Positions 54,818-63,579 of a stretch of 64,000 nt of DNA are shown piece after piece; position 1 is the stretch's first letter; each line of letters begins with the position of its first letter. A program made the translations under genes and the position numbers. The notes beneath the pieces are model-generated. The model searched no databases. It was given only the letters and a program-made list of their open reading frames with translations, and was not told the origin of the DNA. Source of the stretch: Methylocystis sp. L43 (GTDB lineage Bacteria > Pseudomonadota > Alphaproteobacteria > Rhizobiales > Beijerinckiaceae); the NCBI RefSeq assembly GCF_015709525.1, contig NZ_JADNRA010000026.1:62001-126000 (forward strand), written 5' to 3'.

Positions 54818-55168
54818 TTACAAGGCCTTGCGGCAAACGAAACGGATCGTTTGTCCGCGCACGCCATAGCCTTCGTCCGTCTCGACGGTGACGCCATGGC
54901 AATTCTGCGTAGGATCTGACTGTGCGACGGCGGTCGACTCCTGCCAGTCGACGGGAAGGATGAAGGGCTTTACGGGCGAGGCGGCGGCGGCGGCGCGCGC
55001 AGGCTGCATGTCTGGCGCCTTGATGAGGAGCGCCTTGGCGGCGGCGAAGCTGACATTGGCGGCGAGGATCGCGAAGGCGATCTTCATGGCCAGCGCGATG
55101 CGAATCGGTCGCGAAGCGAAGCTGGTCTTGGTCGTGCGGTTCGTCGTGTTGTTCATAGAACGGTTCAT
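54818..55168 (-). CDS. secreted small protein upstream of the L,D-transpeptidase
   Basis: A 116-residue protein with a polar start (MNRSMNNTTNRTTKTSFASR), a hydrophobic signal segment (about 24-43, KIAFAILAANVSFAAA) and a short mature part with two cysteines (QNCHGVT and FVCRKAL) that may form a disulfide. Its frame extends farther upstream but the ATG at 55168 leads into the signal peptide. It lies 22 bp before the L,D-transpeptidase gene, so the two are probably cotranscribed. Unknown function. Confidence 0.55.
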   Translation of the reverse strand: MNRSMNNTTNRTTKTSFASRPIRIALAMKIAFAILAANVSFAAAKALLIKAPDMQPARAAAAASPVKPFILPVDWQESTAVAQSDPTQNCHGVTVETDEGYGVRGQTIRFVCRKAL

Positions 55169-55305
55169 GGCGAGTTCCCCGTGGTCCGTCCGCTCGATCA
55201 GCGGATGATTGGACCCTAGAACGCCGCATGAGGAGTCGCGGTGCGCTGACGCACAGGGCGCCAGATACAAGAACTCCCGGCCTTGTGGGCCGGGAGCCAA
55301 ACTCA

Positions 55306-56049
55306 TCAGACGTCAAAGCCGCCGTCGCCGCCGCTATCGAAGCCGCCGCCGTCATCGAAGCCTGGGTCGGCGCCATAGTCGGCATCCTCCACCCCGCCGG
55401 CGTTGTCGTAGCCGGAGTCGTAACCGGCGTCGGTGGCGCCCGAGCCCGATTCATCGCCGTAATAGTTGTTGATCACCGTATCGCCGCCGGTTGGCGTAAA
55501 GCCGGAGCCGATGCCGAGATTCCCCATCCCGCCATAGCCGCCGCCATGCGAGAACAGGCTGCGGATGCCGTCGGCGAGCAGCACGCCGCCCGCGACGCCC
55601 GCGGCGGTGCCCAGCGCGCCCTTCAGAAATCCGCCGCTTTCAGGCGCAGGCGGCTGCTGCTGGCCCCAGCCCTGCGGCGCGTAGCCGCCGGCCACGGGAT
55701 TCATGCCGCCCTGCTGGGCGCCGCCCCAAGGGCCGCTCGGACGAGCCTGCTGAGGGGGACGCGGCGGCGCCGGACGGGGACCACCGCCGAACAGGCCGCC
55801 CAGGAAACCGCCGGCAGGCTTCGACTCAAGCTCCTGCACACGCGCCTCTAGTTCCTCGATGCGCGCATTGGCGCCTTGCAGCGCCTGATCCTGCACGATC
55901 ACGGTCTGCGCCAGGAGATAGGGCGCCGCAGGTTGTGCCTTGATCTGTTCGCTGATGAAAGCCTCCGCCTCCTGGTCGCGCGGCGTCGAGGCGGCGCTCT
56001 TGGTGCGCTCGAACAGACCAGCGATGAGTTGGCGTTCTTCCGGTGACAT
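55306..56049 (-). CDS. DUF2076-family envelope protein
   Basis: A 247-residue protein. The N-terminal segment MSPEERQLIAGLFERTKSAA with the following EAFISEQIKAQPAAPYLLAQ is the DUF2076 hallmark. Residues 58-76 form a short coiled coil (ANARIEELEARVQELES), followed by a Gly/Pro/Gln-rich linker and a hydrophobic glycine zipper (GALGTAAGVAGGVLLADGI, near 145-163). The C-terminal 60 residues are very acidic and Gly/Asp-rich. Role unknown; the family is associated with periplasmic protein ligands. Confidence 0.82.
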   Translation of the reverse strand: MSPEERQLIAGLFERTKSAASTPRDQEAEAFISEQIKAQPAAPYLLAQTVIVQDQALQGANARIEELEARVQELESKPAGGFLGGLFGGGPRPAPPRPPQQARPSGPWGGAQQGGMNPVAGGYAPQGWGQQQPPAPESGGFLKGALGTAAGVAGGVLLADGIRSLFSHGGGYGGMGNLGIGSGFTPTGGDTVINNYYGDESGSGATDAGYDSGYDNAGGVEDADYGADPGFDDGGGFDSGGDGGFDV

Positions 56050-56197
56050 AGGGTTTCTCCATAGTGGCCGCCCTCAAAGGCGCGGCGATGGAAGATATGG
56101 CCCCGGCGCAAAACGCCGCCAAGGCCCAAGCGCAAACGCGGCCGATTAAACTTTCGAAATCTGGCGGTGAAGGGGGAAGCGCCCCAATTCTTCCGCG

Positions 56198-58192
56198 CTA
56201 CGCGTGCGGCCAGTGGCGTTCGCGGAACCAGCTGCGATAGTCCGTCATCTTCGCGCGCTGCGCGGCCGGCGCGCGCCGCGTGCATGTCGCCGCCTCTGCG
56301 CTCCCGTCCGAAGCGCCCCACCGCAGCTCGACGCAGTCGTTGGGATTGTAGCCCATCTCAAGATCAGCCGCGCGGTCCATGACTTCTTTGAGCGAGAGCG
56401 TCCAGGCGGAGCCGTCGCTGCGCGTATAGGAAAATGTGCGGGCCGCGAGTTCGCTCGCCAGCGCGCTTTGCAGTTGGGCCTGAACGCCCGCCGGACCTCT
56501 GCCAAACGGCATGGCGTAGCGATCGCTGCGTCGAGCGACACGATCTGGAAATCCGCGCACAACATCGATCGCAATCAGCAGGCGGAGATCGCGCGCCGGC
56601 GTCGAGAAGTCCTCCCAAGCGCCGCTGGTCGCGAAGATCGCCGGGCCGTCGGGCATCGGTGCCTCGCCACGCCCGCCGTTCTGGAACTTTCGACCGTTTT
56701 CAACCGCCGTCGCGCGCGTCTTCACCTGCTCTTCAAGCGCGGTGATGGCCGCCATCATCGCGCGCGTCGGATCTAGCGGCTCAGGCGACATCACCTCATC
56801 CATGCGATCGTAGAAATCCTCGGCGCCGAACTGCGACTGCTCCAGGGAGAAATCGCCGTAATCCGGGTTCTTGGCGATCTCGGCATTGGTGAGCGCCCGC
56901 AAGCCGCTGTTCTCCCGCACGATCGGCCGGAAGCGCTTGAAGCCCGGGCTGCCGAGGGAAGCTCCGTTCGCGAAAAGGAAATTGCCGCGCCAGAACCGCT
57001 TGCGCGTGACGGTGCCATCCGGCTCGGCGTCGACGGCGAGAAAGACGCCGGCGGCGTCCGCCGTCTGCGGAATGCGTTGCACCAGCATCATGACGTGCCC
57101 GTAAGGATCCGCGTAAGCCGTTCCGGGACGCAGCGTCTCCTGCGTCAGCGGGATCGTGTAAAAATCGGATTTGTCGCTGTTCGCCGGCGCGCGCACCGAA
57201 CCGGAATGAACGACGTCGCCCACTGCCCGTAAATATCCGGCGACGCCGGCCGGCCGTTTAGGCGCGGGCGGTTTCGCAGGGGCGACCGGCGCAGTCGTCG
57301 GCGCCGCGGCCGGCTGGCCCTGCTGAGGCTGTGCAAACAGCTGCTGTAAAAAGTTCGTGGGAGGAGCCGCTATGCGGGTAGGGGCCGGCGGAGCGGCGGC
57401 CGACGCCACGGCTTGTTCGGGCGGCGGCGCGGGTCGGGTCAGTTGGGGATGCAGTATATCGAATCGTTCATTGCATCGCGGCGGCGCGCCGCCGGCCCCG
57501 CGCGAGCAATTCGAATAGGCGAAAGGCAGCCCCATCTTGTAGGCGAAATAGGCGCGCAAGAAGTAGACGAAATCGGCGCAGTCGGGTTTCAGCGATTGAG
57601 TGAAGCTGTCTTCGCGCATGCCGAGATGATTGAACAGGACATTGCGCGACGGATTGCGCAGCACCTCGTGCCATGTCTTCCACGACTGCTCCGCTTCGAG
57701 CGGCGCGTCAAAAAGCTTGGCGATCCACGCCGAGTACAAATTTTCAGTTGAACGGTCCCAACTGTTGTGCAGGCGCCAGACGCTGCCTTCCGCCGCGAGC
57801 GCGGCCGACGGCTTGCGCGCGCTCACGTCGATGTCCTTCGTAATCGTGCCGCAGGTAAACGAAGAAGTGTCGAGCGTGGCGCGCCACGCGCCGGCGGTCG
57901 GCGACGCAACCTCGGCGAACCAGACATAGGGCGGTCCGCCCCGCTGCATGTGCGATTTGGCGGCGATCCTTCCGTCAGGCGCAATCAGCGAAAGCTCGCC
58001 GTCGAGCGGCTTTTCCGCAGCAACGAGGACGCGCAAGGGCGCGCCCGTCCACGGCGCCGCCGGCGAGGGCAAAACCGCGACCTCGGCCGACGCCTCGCAA
58101 CCTTGAGCCTGAGCGTTCGACAAGGGAAAAAGGAAGGCAAAAAAGGCGCCTGCGACAGGCAAGAATGCAGCGAATCGGCGCGCTGAAAACAT
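56198..58192 (-). CDS. large secreted protein with possible cysteine-hydrolase core
   Basis: A 664-residue exported protein with a signal peptide (1-29, SNAQAQ). The middle holds LKPDCADFVYFLRAYFAYKM and later DPYGHVMMLVQRIPQ, a Cys...His pair arranged as in NlpC/P60-type cell-wall hydrolases, although no family is assigned. A Pro/Ala-rich linker (about 265-320) splits the two halves, so the Cys and His come from sections separated by a flexible stretch, which is odd. The last 200 residues are helical with no known motif. It is flanked by envelope genes on the same strand. Confidence 0.6.
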   Translation of the reverse strand: MFSARRFAAFLPVAGAFFAFLFPLSNAQAQGCEASAEVAVLPSPAAPWTGAPLRVLVAAEKPLDGELSLIAPDGRIAAKSHMQRGGPPYVWFAEVASPTAGAWRATLDTSSFTCGTITKDIDVSARKPSAALAAEGSVWRLHNSWDRSTENLYSAWIAKLFDAPLEAEQSWKTWHEVLRNPSRNVLFNHLGMREDSFTQSLKPDCADFVYFLRAYFAYKMGLPFAYSNCSRGAGGAPPRCNERFDILHPQLTRPAPPPEQAVASAAAPPAPTRIAAPPTNFLQQLFAQPQQGQPAAAPTTAPVAPAKPPAPKRPAGVAGYLRAVGDVVHSGSVRAPANSDKSDFYTIPLTQETLRPGTAYADPYGHVMMLVQRIPQTADAAGVFLAVDAEPDGTVTRKRFWRGNFLFANGASLGSPGFKRFRPIVRENSGLRALTNAEIAKNPDYGDFSLEQSQFGAEDFYDRMDEVMSPEPLDPTRAMMAAITALEEQVKTRATAVENGRKFQNGGRGEAPMPDGPAIFATSGAWEDFSTPARDLRLLIAIDVVRGFPDRVARRSDRYAMPFGRGPAGVQAQLQSALASELAARTFSYTRSDGSAWTLSLKEVMDRAADLEMGYNPNDCVELRWGASDGSAEAATCTRRAPAAQRAKMTDYRSWFRERHWPHA

Positions 58193-58489
58193 TTGTGACC
58201 CTCTCTCGGACCGCCCTCGATGTGTTTTCTTCGTCAGAAGCCGGTTGCAGGATACGCGTTGGCAGAAATCCGGCTGGGGACTTGAGGCGCGACTTTCGCA
58301 CAGCGGCCCATTGCTTGCGGCTCATTGTTTGAAAGAAATGGGTCAAAATGGCGACAACTGCGCCATGGCCGCGACGGCGTCGCCGGGCCCCTTTTGCCCC
58401 GTCAGCTGAGACGTGGTTCCGAACGCTCTATATCCCAGCGGTCGTGGCGAGATTGCTTGCGGTAGCGCCTCAGTTAGATCGAGGAACAG

Positions 58490-59803
58490 ATGTCGCGCAG
58501 AGGAAAAGCGGGTCGCTTCAGGAGCGCGATGAGCTGGTTCAAATCCCGGCTTTGGCTTATTCCAGCAGGCATGAGCGTGCTGGCGCTCGGCGCTGGCTAT
58601 GCGCTCGTGCATTATCGTTTTGAAATACCGCTCGACGCCAGCGGCACGCTGTGGCTGTTCAGCGGCGACCCGGCCACGGCGCGCGGCCTTCTCTCGACGA
58701 TCGTTTCCGGCATGATGACGATGACCTCGCTCGTCGTGTCCCTGACGATCCTCGTGCTGGCGCAGGCGGCGCGTCAGCTCGGCCCTCGGCTTATTTACAA
58801 CTTCATCGGTGACCCAGCGATCCAGGCCGCTCTCGGTCTTTTCGTCGCCACGATTCTCTATTGCTTGTTCATCTTGCGCAGCATCAATGAAGACCTTGGA
58901 GCGCAAGGCGTGCCGCGCTTCGCGGTCACTCTGGCGAGCCTCTTGACCATCGCCTGCCTGTTTGCGCTGCTCGCCTATATTAGCAAGCTCGCACATTCGA
59001 TCGTTTCCGACACCGCCGTCCGCGAAGTTGGCGACAATCTCGACGCCGCCATTGACGAATGTCCCTGCCGCTCCGATCACGCCGATGATAAGATCGACGT
59101 CGACGAGGAGAGTCGAGAACACGCCACGCGGCGCTGCATCGGAATGGAACAGAGCGGCTATGTGCAGTTCATCGATTATGACGCGCTGGTCAAAACCGCC
59201 GGGCGTCAAGACATCGTGTTGATCATTCACACAGAACCCGGCGCGTTCCTTTTGCAGAAGGGAGACACTGTCGAGGTTCGTTCGAAAGCGCCTGTCGACA
59301 AGCGAGTGGAGCGCGACATTCGAGATGGCTTTGTGATCGGCCCCGCGCGCAATCCCGAGCAGGATTTGCAATATTCCGTGCGCCAATTGGTTGAAATCGC
59401 ATTGCGCGCCCTGTCGCCCAGCGTCAACGATCCTTACACCGCAACGGCCGTCATCAACCGGCTCTCCGCCTCGCTCGAGAAAGCCGGCGCACGCGAGCTA
59501 TCGACAAAATACTACCGCGACAGAGCCGGTCGTTTGCGGGTGGTCGCCTCAAACGGCGGCTATGCGCCTGTCGTCGAGACCGCCTTCACGCAAATTCGCG
59601 CCGCAGCCGAGGGAATGCCCGCAGTTCTCATGGTGCTCGCAGAACGCATCCAAGACCTGCTGCACAGCGCGGAGCTGCCAGAGCAACGCGAGGCTCTGCT
59701 CGAACAGCTCCAGGCGATCCGCTGGACGATTGCGCAGATCAACGAGCCGGAAGATCGCAGGAAACTCGAAGCGATCGTCGCCGGCCCGATGGAGACGAGC
59801 TAA
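58490..59803 (+). CDS. DUF2254 family integral membrane protein
   Basis: A 437-residue protein with four N-terminal membrane helices (about residues 22-45, 65-95, 115-135 and 145-170) and a large C-terminal cytoplasmic region. Recognition rests on LSTIVSGMMTMTSLVVSLTI (near 67-86), LGPRLIYNFIGDPAIQ and the ALSPSVNDPYTATAVIN segment (near 305). The function of DUF2254 is not established. It is followed by a REP-like palindrome and is convergent with the MmoC-like reductase gene. Confidence 0.82.
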   Translation: MSRRGKAGRFRSAMSWFKSRLWLIPAGMSVLALGAGYALVHYRFEIPLDASGTLWLFSGDPATARGLLSTIVSGMMTMTSLVVSLTILVLAQAARQLGPRLIYNFIGDPAIQAALGLFVATILYCLFILRSINEDLGAQGVPRFAVTLASLLTIACLFALLAYISKLAHSIVSDTAVREVGDNLDAAIDECPCRSDHADDKIDVDEESREHATRRCIGMEQSGYVQFIDYDALVKTAGRQDIVLIIHTEPGAFLLQKGDTVEVRSKAPVDKRVERDIRDGFVIGPARNPEQDLQYSVRQLVEIALRALSPSVNDPYTATAVINRLSASLEKAGARELSTKYYRDRAGRLRVVASNGGYAPVVETAFTQIRAAAEGMPAVLMVLAERIQDLLHSAELPEQREALLEQLQAIRWTIAQINEPEDRRKLEAIVAGPMETS

Positions 59804-59814
59804 CGCGATGCTCC

Positions 59815-59846
59815 GGCGTGGATGGCCGAACAAGGCCATGACGCGG
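59815..59846. repeat. REP-like palindrome
   Basis: One diverged copy of the GGCGTGGATGGCC / GGCCATGACGC palindrome lies between the convergent DUF2254 and reductase genes, 12 bp past the DUF2254 stop. It belongs to the family at 21514-21672 and 63201-63366. Confidence 0.75.
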
Positions 59847-59855
59847 AGCCTCTAC

Positions 59856-60884
59856 TCACGCAGCGGTAAACTTCTCGCTGAAGATGCGGTCGTGCGGCAC
59901 GCCAGCGGCACGGCCAGCTTCCTCGGCCGCGGCGATGAGCGCAGGCGGGCCGCAGACGTAAATGTCCGGCGTCTCGGATGCCGTCGACAGCGCCAGCGCC
60001 AGCGCTTCGACAGGCGTGCCGACGAAATCGCGCCATTCCTGTTCCGGCTTCCAGACGCAGAGCGTCACGACGAGCTGTGGCAACGCCGCCTTGAGCTCCT
60101 CGATCACGTCGAGCGCGAAAAGCTCGTCGACTTTGTTGACCCCGAAGAACAGCCGGCAGGAACGCTGATCGGCGAATTCGGCCATTTGCCGCAGCATCGA
60201 GAGCGCCGGCGCGAGGCCGGTGCCGCCGACGACAAACCAGCGCGGCGCCGCGCTCGACTCATCGAGGGTGAACTGCCCCTGCGGACCGCGCACAAACAGC
60301 GTATCGCCGATGGCGGCGCGATCACGAAGATAATCCGAAAAGGCGCCGTGCGGCTGAAGGCGGATGAACAGCTCGAGCGTTCCGTCCCAGTTCGGCGCGT
60401 TGGCGAGCGAATAAGAACGCTTCGGGGAGCCGTCGGGAAGCGTGAGTTCGATGAATTGGCCGGCGGTGAATTGCGCCGCGCGCCCGAACGTCGGATCGTC
60501 CTCATATTGAAGCTGCAGGCGCAGCGTTCCAGAGCAGGCTGGCTCAATCGCAACGAGCGTCGCACGCCGTTCAGGAACCGGCGCAAAGCCGACCGCCGCT
60601 TCGTCGAACGGCGCCCGCAAAGCGAGATCGCTGCGCGGCTGCGCGCGGCACAGCAATATGTCGCCCGCCATGCGCTCGTCCTCGCTTAGCGCTACGCTGC
60701 TGTAGGACATGAGTTCGACGTCTCCACTTGCGCGAGCGACGCGGCACGCGCCGCAGCCTCCCTCCCGGCAGGAGGAGGGGAGATAAATGTTCGCGCGTTC
60801 GGCGGCGTCCAGTAGCGTGTCGGAGGGATCGGCGTCGAAGGCGATCGTCGCGCCGTCGCGCGTGAGCAGGCTGACCTTGTACAT
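59856..60884 (-). CDS. MmoC-like FAD/[2Fe-2S] NADH oxidoreductase
   Basis: A 342-residue flavoprotein. A plant-type ferredoxin domain sits at the N-terminus with cysteines 39, 44, 47 and 79 (CREGGCGAC). The FAD-binding domain (about 110-210; motif RSYSLANAP) and NAD-binding domain (about 215-340; GGTGLAPALSML near 220, CGPPALI near 310) follow. The order [2Fe-2S]-FAD-NAD and the length fit the soluble methane monooxygenase reductase MmoC rather than Hcr, which has its ferredoxin domain at the C-terminus. It lies 53 bp downstream of hcp and is probably the electron donor to Hcp. Confidence 0.8.
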   Translation of the reverse strand: MYKVSLLTRDGATIAFDADPSDTLLDAAERANIYLPSSCREGGCGACRVARASGDVELMSYSSVALSEDERMAGDILLCRAQPRSDLALRAPFDEAAVGFAPVPERRATLVAIEPACSGTLRLQLQYEDDPTFGRAAQFTAGQFIELTLPDGSPKRSYSLANAPNWDGTLELFIRLQPHGAFSDYLRDRAAIGDTLFVRGPQGQFTLDESSAAPRWFVVGGTGLAPALSMLRQMAEFADQRSCRLFFGVNKVDELFALDVIEELKAALPQLVVTLCVWKPEQEWRDFVGTPVEALALALSTASETPDIYVCGPPALIAAAEEAGRAAGVPHDRIFSEKFTAA

Positions 60885-60937
60885 GGCGGATTCCAGCGAA
60901 GGGCGGACGCCCGAGGTGGGCGTCCGCTGTATGATGG

Positions 60938-62602
60938 CTAGGCGGCGCGGGCGAGCGAGGCTGCGATGTCGGATTTGGCGTCGCCGATCGGCTGGACGCC
61001 GAACTTCTCCACCAGCACGTCAACGAGAGCCGGCGTGAGAAAGGCGGGCAGCGTCGGGCCGATGCGCACATTGCGCACGCCAAGCGCGAGCAGCGTCAGA
61101 AGAACGGCCGCCGCCTTCTGTTCGAACCAGGAAACGATGAGCGACAGCGGCAGTTCATTGACGCCAACGCCGAAGGCCTCCGCCAGTTTCGTGGCGACGA
61201 CAAGCGCCGAATAAGCGTCGTTGCATTGGCCCATGTCGAGAAGCCGCGGCAGCCCGCCGATCGTGCCGAAGTCATGCTTGTTGAAGCGATATTTGCCGCA
61301 TCCGAGCGTCAGGATCACCGTATCCTTAGGCGCTTCGTCGGCGAAATCGCTGTAGTAGTTGCGGCCCGGCGCGGCGCCGTCGCAGCCGCCAACGAGGAAG
61401 AAGTGCCGGATGGCGCCGCTCTTCACAGCGTCAATCACCTTGTCGGCGACGCCGAGCACGGCGTCTCGCCCAAAGCCGATGGTGATGGTCTGTTCCGGCG
61501 CGTCTTCAGTAAAGCCGGGCAGGGCCTGCGCCGCCTGCGCGACAATCGCGAAATTCTCATCAGCGATGTGGCGCACGCCGGCCCATCCAACCGGCCCCGC
61601 GGTGAAGATACGTCCGCGATAACGCGGCTGCGGCTCGATGAGGCAATTCGAGGTCATGACGATCGGGCCGGGGAATTCGGCGAATTCCTTCTGCTGCTCC
61701 TGCCAGGCGCCGCCGTAATTGCCGGCGAGATGCGGATAGGCCTTGAGCTTGGGATAGGAATGCGCCGGCAGCATTTCGCCATGCGTATAGACGTTGATGC
61801 CCTTGTCCTTCGTCGCTTCGAGGATCGCGTGCAGATCCTTCAGATCATGGCCCGAGACGAGGATCGCCTTGCCCTTGACCGGCGTTACGCGCACGCTCGT
61901 CGGCGTCGGCGCGCCGAAGGCGCCGGTGTTGGCGGCGTCGAGCGCCTCCATCGCGAGGAAATTGGCGCGGCCGAGCGCCAGCGCTTCATCGAGGAGCGTC
62001 GCGACGTCGCGCTCTTCCCGCGCCAGCATGTCGAGCGCATGTTCGACCGTCGCATAGATCGCGTCGCGTTCTTCGCCCAAAACGCGCGCGTGATGCGCAT
62101 AGGCGCAAACGCCTTTGAGGCCATAAAGAATGAGCGCGCGGGCGCCGACCGCGTCCTCGCCGAGGATCGCGGCGTCTTTGCGCACGGCGGCCTCTGACGC
62201 CTGTGCGAGAAGTCCGGCCATGTTGTCGGCTGGCGCGAAAACGGCGGGGCCGGAGAGAGTCTCGGGCGTCTTGCCGGCGGCGCGCGCGGCGTCTTCGTAC
62301 AGCGCTTTGGCGTGGTCGCGGATTTGCGTGGCCTGCTGGATCAGCTCGACGAATTTCGCCGCGTTGAAATTGACGTTGGTGAGGGTCGTGAAGAAGGCGA
62401 AGAGGATGAAGCGGTCGGCGTCGATGTCAGTGGCGCCAAACTGGCGCGCGCGATGCAAATATTGGCCGACGCCCTCGCAGACATAGAGCAGAATGTCCTG
62501 CAGATCGGCGGTCGTCGCGTCCTTGCCGCACATGCCCTTCGTGCCCGCGCAACCGGCGCCTTCGTCAGATCGGTAGGTCTGCTCGCATTGGTAACAGAAC
62601 AT
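60938..62602 (-). CDS. hcp: hydroxylamine reductase / hybrid cluster protein, class II
   Basis: A 554-residue hybrid-cluster protein that reduces NO or hydroxylamine and limits nitrosative stress. Near the N-terminus MFCYQCEQT and GTKGMCGKD give cysteines 3, 6, 18 and 25 (CX2CX11CX6C), the class II spacing that binds a [2Fe-2S] cluster as in Escherichia coli. The hybrid-cluster ligands lie in the C-terminal half ([33 protein letters not shown]). The ATG at 62602 has GGAGG 9 bases upstream. It is divided from nsrR by 88 bp. Confidence 0.92.
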   Translation of the reverse strand: MFCYQCEQTYRSDEGAGCAGTKGMCGKDATTADLQDILLYVCEGVGQYLHRARQFGATDIDADRFILFAFFTTLTNVNFNAAKFVELIQQATQIRDHAKALYEDAARAAGKTPETLSGPAVFAPADNMAGLLAQASEAAVRKDAAILGEDAVGARALILYGLKGVCAYAHHARVLGEERDAIYATVEHALDMLAREERDVATLLDEALALGRANFLAMEALDAANTGAFGAPTPTSVRVTPVKGKAILVSGHDLKDLHAILEATKDKGINVYTHGEMLPAHSYPKLKAYPHLAGNYGGAWQEQQKEFAEFPGPIVMTSNCLIEPQPRYRGRIFTAGPVGWAGVRHIADENFAIVAQAAQALPGFTEDAPEQTITIGFGRDAVLGVADKVIDAVKSGAIRHFFLVGGCDGAAPGRNYYSDFADEAPKDTVILTLGCGKYRFNKHDFGTIGGLPRLLDMGQCNDAYSALVVATKLAEAFGVGVNELPLSLIVSWFEQKAAAVLLTLLALGVRNVRIGPTLPAFLTPALVDVLVEKFGVQPIGDAKSDIAASLARAA

Positions 62603-62617
62603 GTCGCTCCCTCCTGC

Positions 62618-62644
62618 TTAATAGGTATTTAGAGTGCGTATTAA
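62618..62644. promoter_or_regulatory. putative NsrR operator upstream of hcp
   Basis: An AT-rich imperfect palindrome with outer arms TTAATA/TATTAA (62618-62644) contains the core GGTATTTAGAGT. The same core recurs upstream of nsrR. It ends 16 bp before the hcp start, so a bound repressor would block transcription initiation. Assignment to NsrR is inferred from gene neighbourhood. Confidence 0.6.
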
Positions 62645-62690
62645 AAAGGTCGGAAGTCAAGCCGCGGCAAGCGATGCTCGCGGCGCATGT

Positions 62691-63122
62691 TCAGGCGGAG
62701 AGATCGGCGAGCGGAAAGGCGGCGGTTTTTTCGAGGCAGTCGTGCAGAGTGTAGCGATCGAGTTCGCGCATAAATCCCTGCTCGGCGCGCGCTAACATGC
62801 CCTTCAATCGGCAGCGCGGCAAAAGCGCGCAGTTGCTGCCCTGCGCGCTGAAACATTCGACCAGCGGCTGGTCGTCAAGCCTGCGGACCACCTCGCCGAT
62901 TCGGATATCGCGCGGATCGCGCGCCAGTCGAACGCCGCCTTGCGCGCCGCGGATGCCTTCGACATATCCGGCCGCGGCGAGCTCCTGCAGCACTTTCGCC
63001 ATATGGTGGCGCGAGACGTCGAAATGATCGGCGATCGCCGCCGCGCTCATCACCTCCGGATTACGGTCGGCGAGAAGGATGAGGGCGCGCAGGCCAAAGT
63101 CGGTGAAGGTCGTGAGCCGCAT
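62691..63122 (-). CDS. nsrR: Rrf2-family nitric-oxide-sensing repressor NsrR
   Basis: A 143-residue Rrf2-type regulator. The winged helix (MSAAAIADHFDVSRHHMAKV, near residues 25-44) is followed by the iron-sulfur ligand segment ECFSAQGSNCALLPRC, whose three cysteines (CX7CX5C) match NsrR, a [4Fe-4S] or [2Fe-2S] protein that loses DNA binding upon nitrosylation. It sits next to hcp and the MmoC-like reductase on the same strand, and a sequence core shared with the hcp promoter lies 16 bp upstream of its start, suggesting autoregulation. Confidence 0.87.
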   Translation of the reverse strand: MRLTTFTDFGLRALILLADRNPEVMSAAAIADHFDVSRHHMAKVLQELAAAGYVEGIRGAQGGVRLARDPRDIRIGEVVRRLDDQPLVECFSAQGSNCALLPRCRLKGMLARAEQGFMRELDRYTLHDCLEKTAAFPLADLSA

Positions 63123-63133
63123 GGAGTCAATCT

Positions 63134-63162
63134 AACACGGTATTTGGAGTTCTGAAATATTA
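63134..63162. promoter_or_regulatory. putative NsrR operator upstream of nsrR
   Basis: The core GGTATTTGGAGT at 63139-63150 differs by one base from the core before hcp and lies in a similar AT-rich patch ending AAATATTA. It starts 12 bp upstream of the nsrR start codon. Autorepression by NsrR is inferred. Confidence 0.55.
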
Positions 63163-63200
63163 CGTCTCACCGCTAGCGATTACGGCCGCGAGCCCCTCGG

Positions 63201-63366
63201 CCTCATGCCCCGCCTTGTGCCGGGCATCCATGCAAATTAACGCCGCATCTTTCGGCGTCATGCCCGCGCTTGTCGCGGGCATCCACGCGGCAACCGTTGC
63301 CCGCATTTCGCAAGCATTGCGCAATGTCCCGGCGTGGATGGCCGGGTCAAGCCCGGCCATGACGGG
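63201..63366. repeat. cluster of three REP-like palindromes
   Basis: Three palindromes of the family with CATGCCC/GGGCATCCA or CGGCGTGGATGG/CCATGACGGG ends lie at 63201-63233, 63256-63290 and 63330-63366. Each contains a stem of 8-12 bp with a short loop, and orientation alternates. They match the copies at 21514-21672 and 59815-59846. Confidence 0.85.
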
Positions 63367-63392
63367 TGTGGCAGGTTGCTCGCGCAGCCCCT

Positions 63393-63552
63393 CTCCTTCG
63401 AGACGCGCGCTGCGCGCGCTCCTCAGGATGAGGGGGTTGAATCTCGCAAACTTCATGCAGCGTGATTAGCTGCTGCGCAGTGCGATTAGCTGCGCTGCTC
63501 CAAGCAGTCCTCATCCTGAGGAGCGCCTGTAAGGCGCGTCTCGAAGGACGAG
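63393..63552. repeat. two copies of the CTTCGAGACGC palindrome family
   Basis: Copies at 63393-63435 and, inverted, at 63507-63552 share the ends CCTTCGAGACGC and CTCCTCAGGATGAGG with the elements before thiL. The centre of each copy differs and is self-complementary, as in related Rhizobiales intergenic repeats. They lie just downstream of the proB stop codon. Confidence 0.85.
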
Positions 63553-63579
63553 GACGGCGCAGCGTCGCCTCTACGCGCC

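Larger units (their letters stand above)
63163..63579. other. repeat-filled intergenic region between nsrR and proB
   Basis: Apart from the interspersed palindromes listed below, no gene or RNA is visible in this 417-bp stretch. Short frames on both strands only follow the repeats. Confidence 0.6.
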
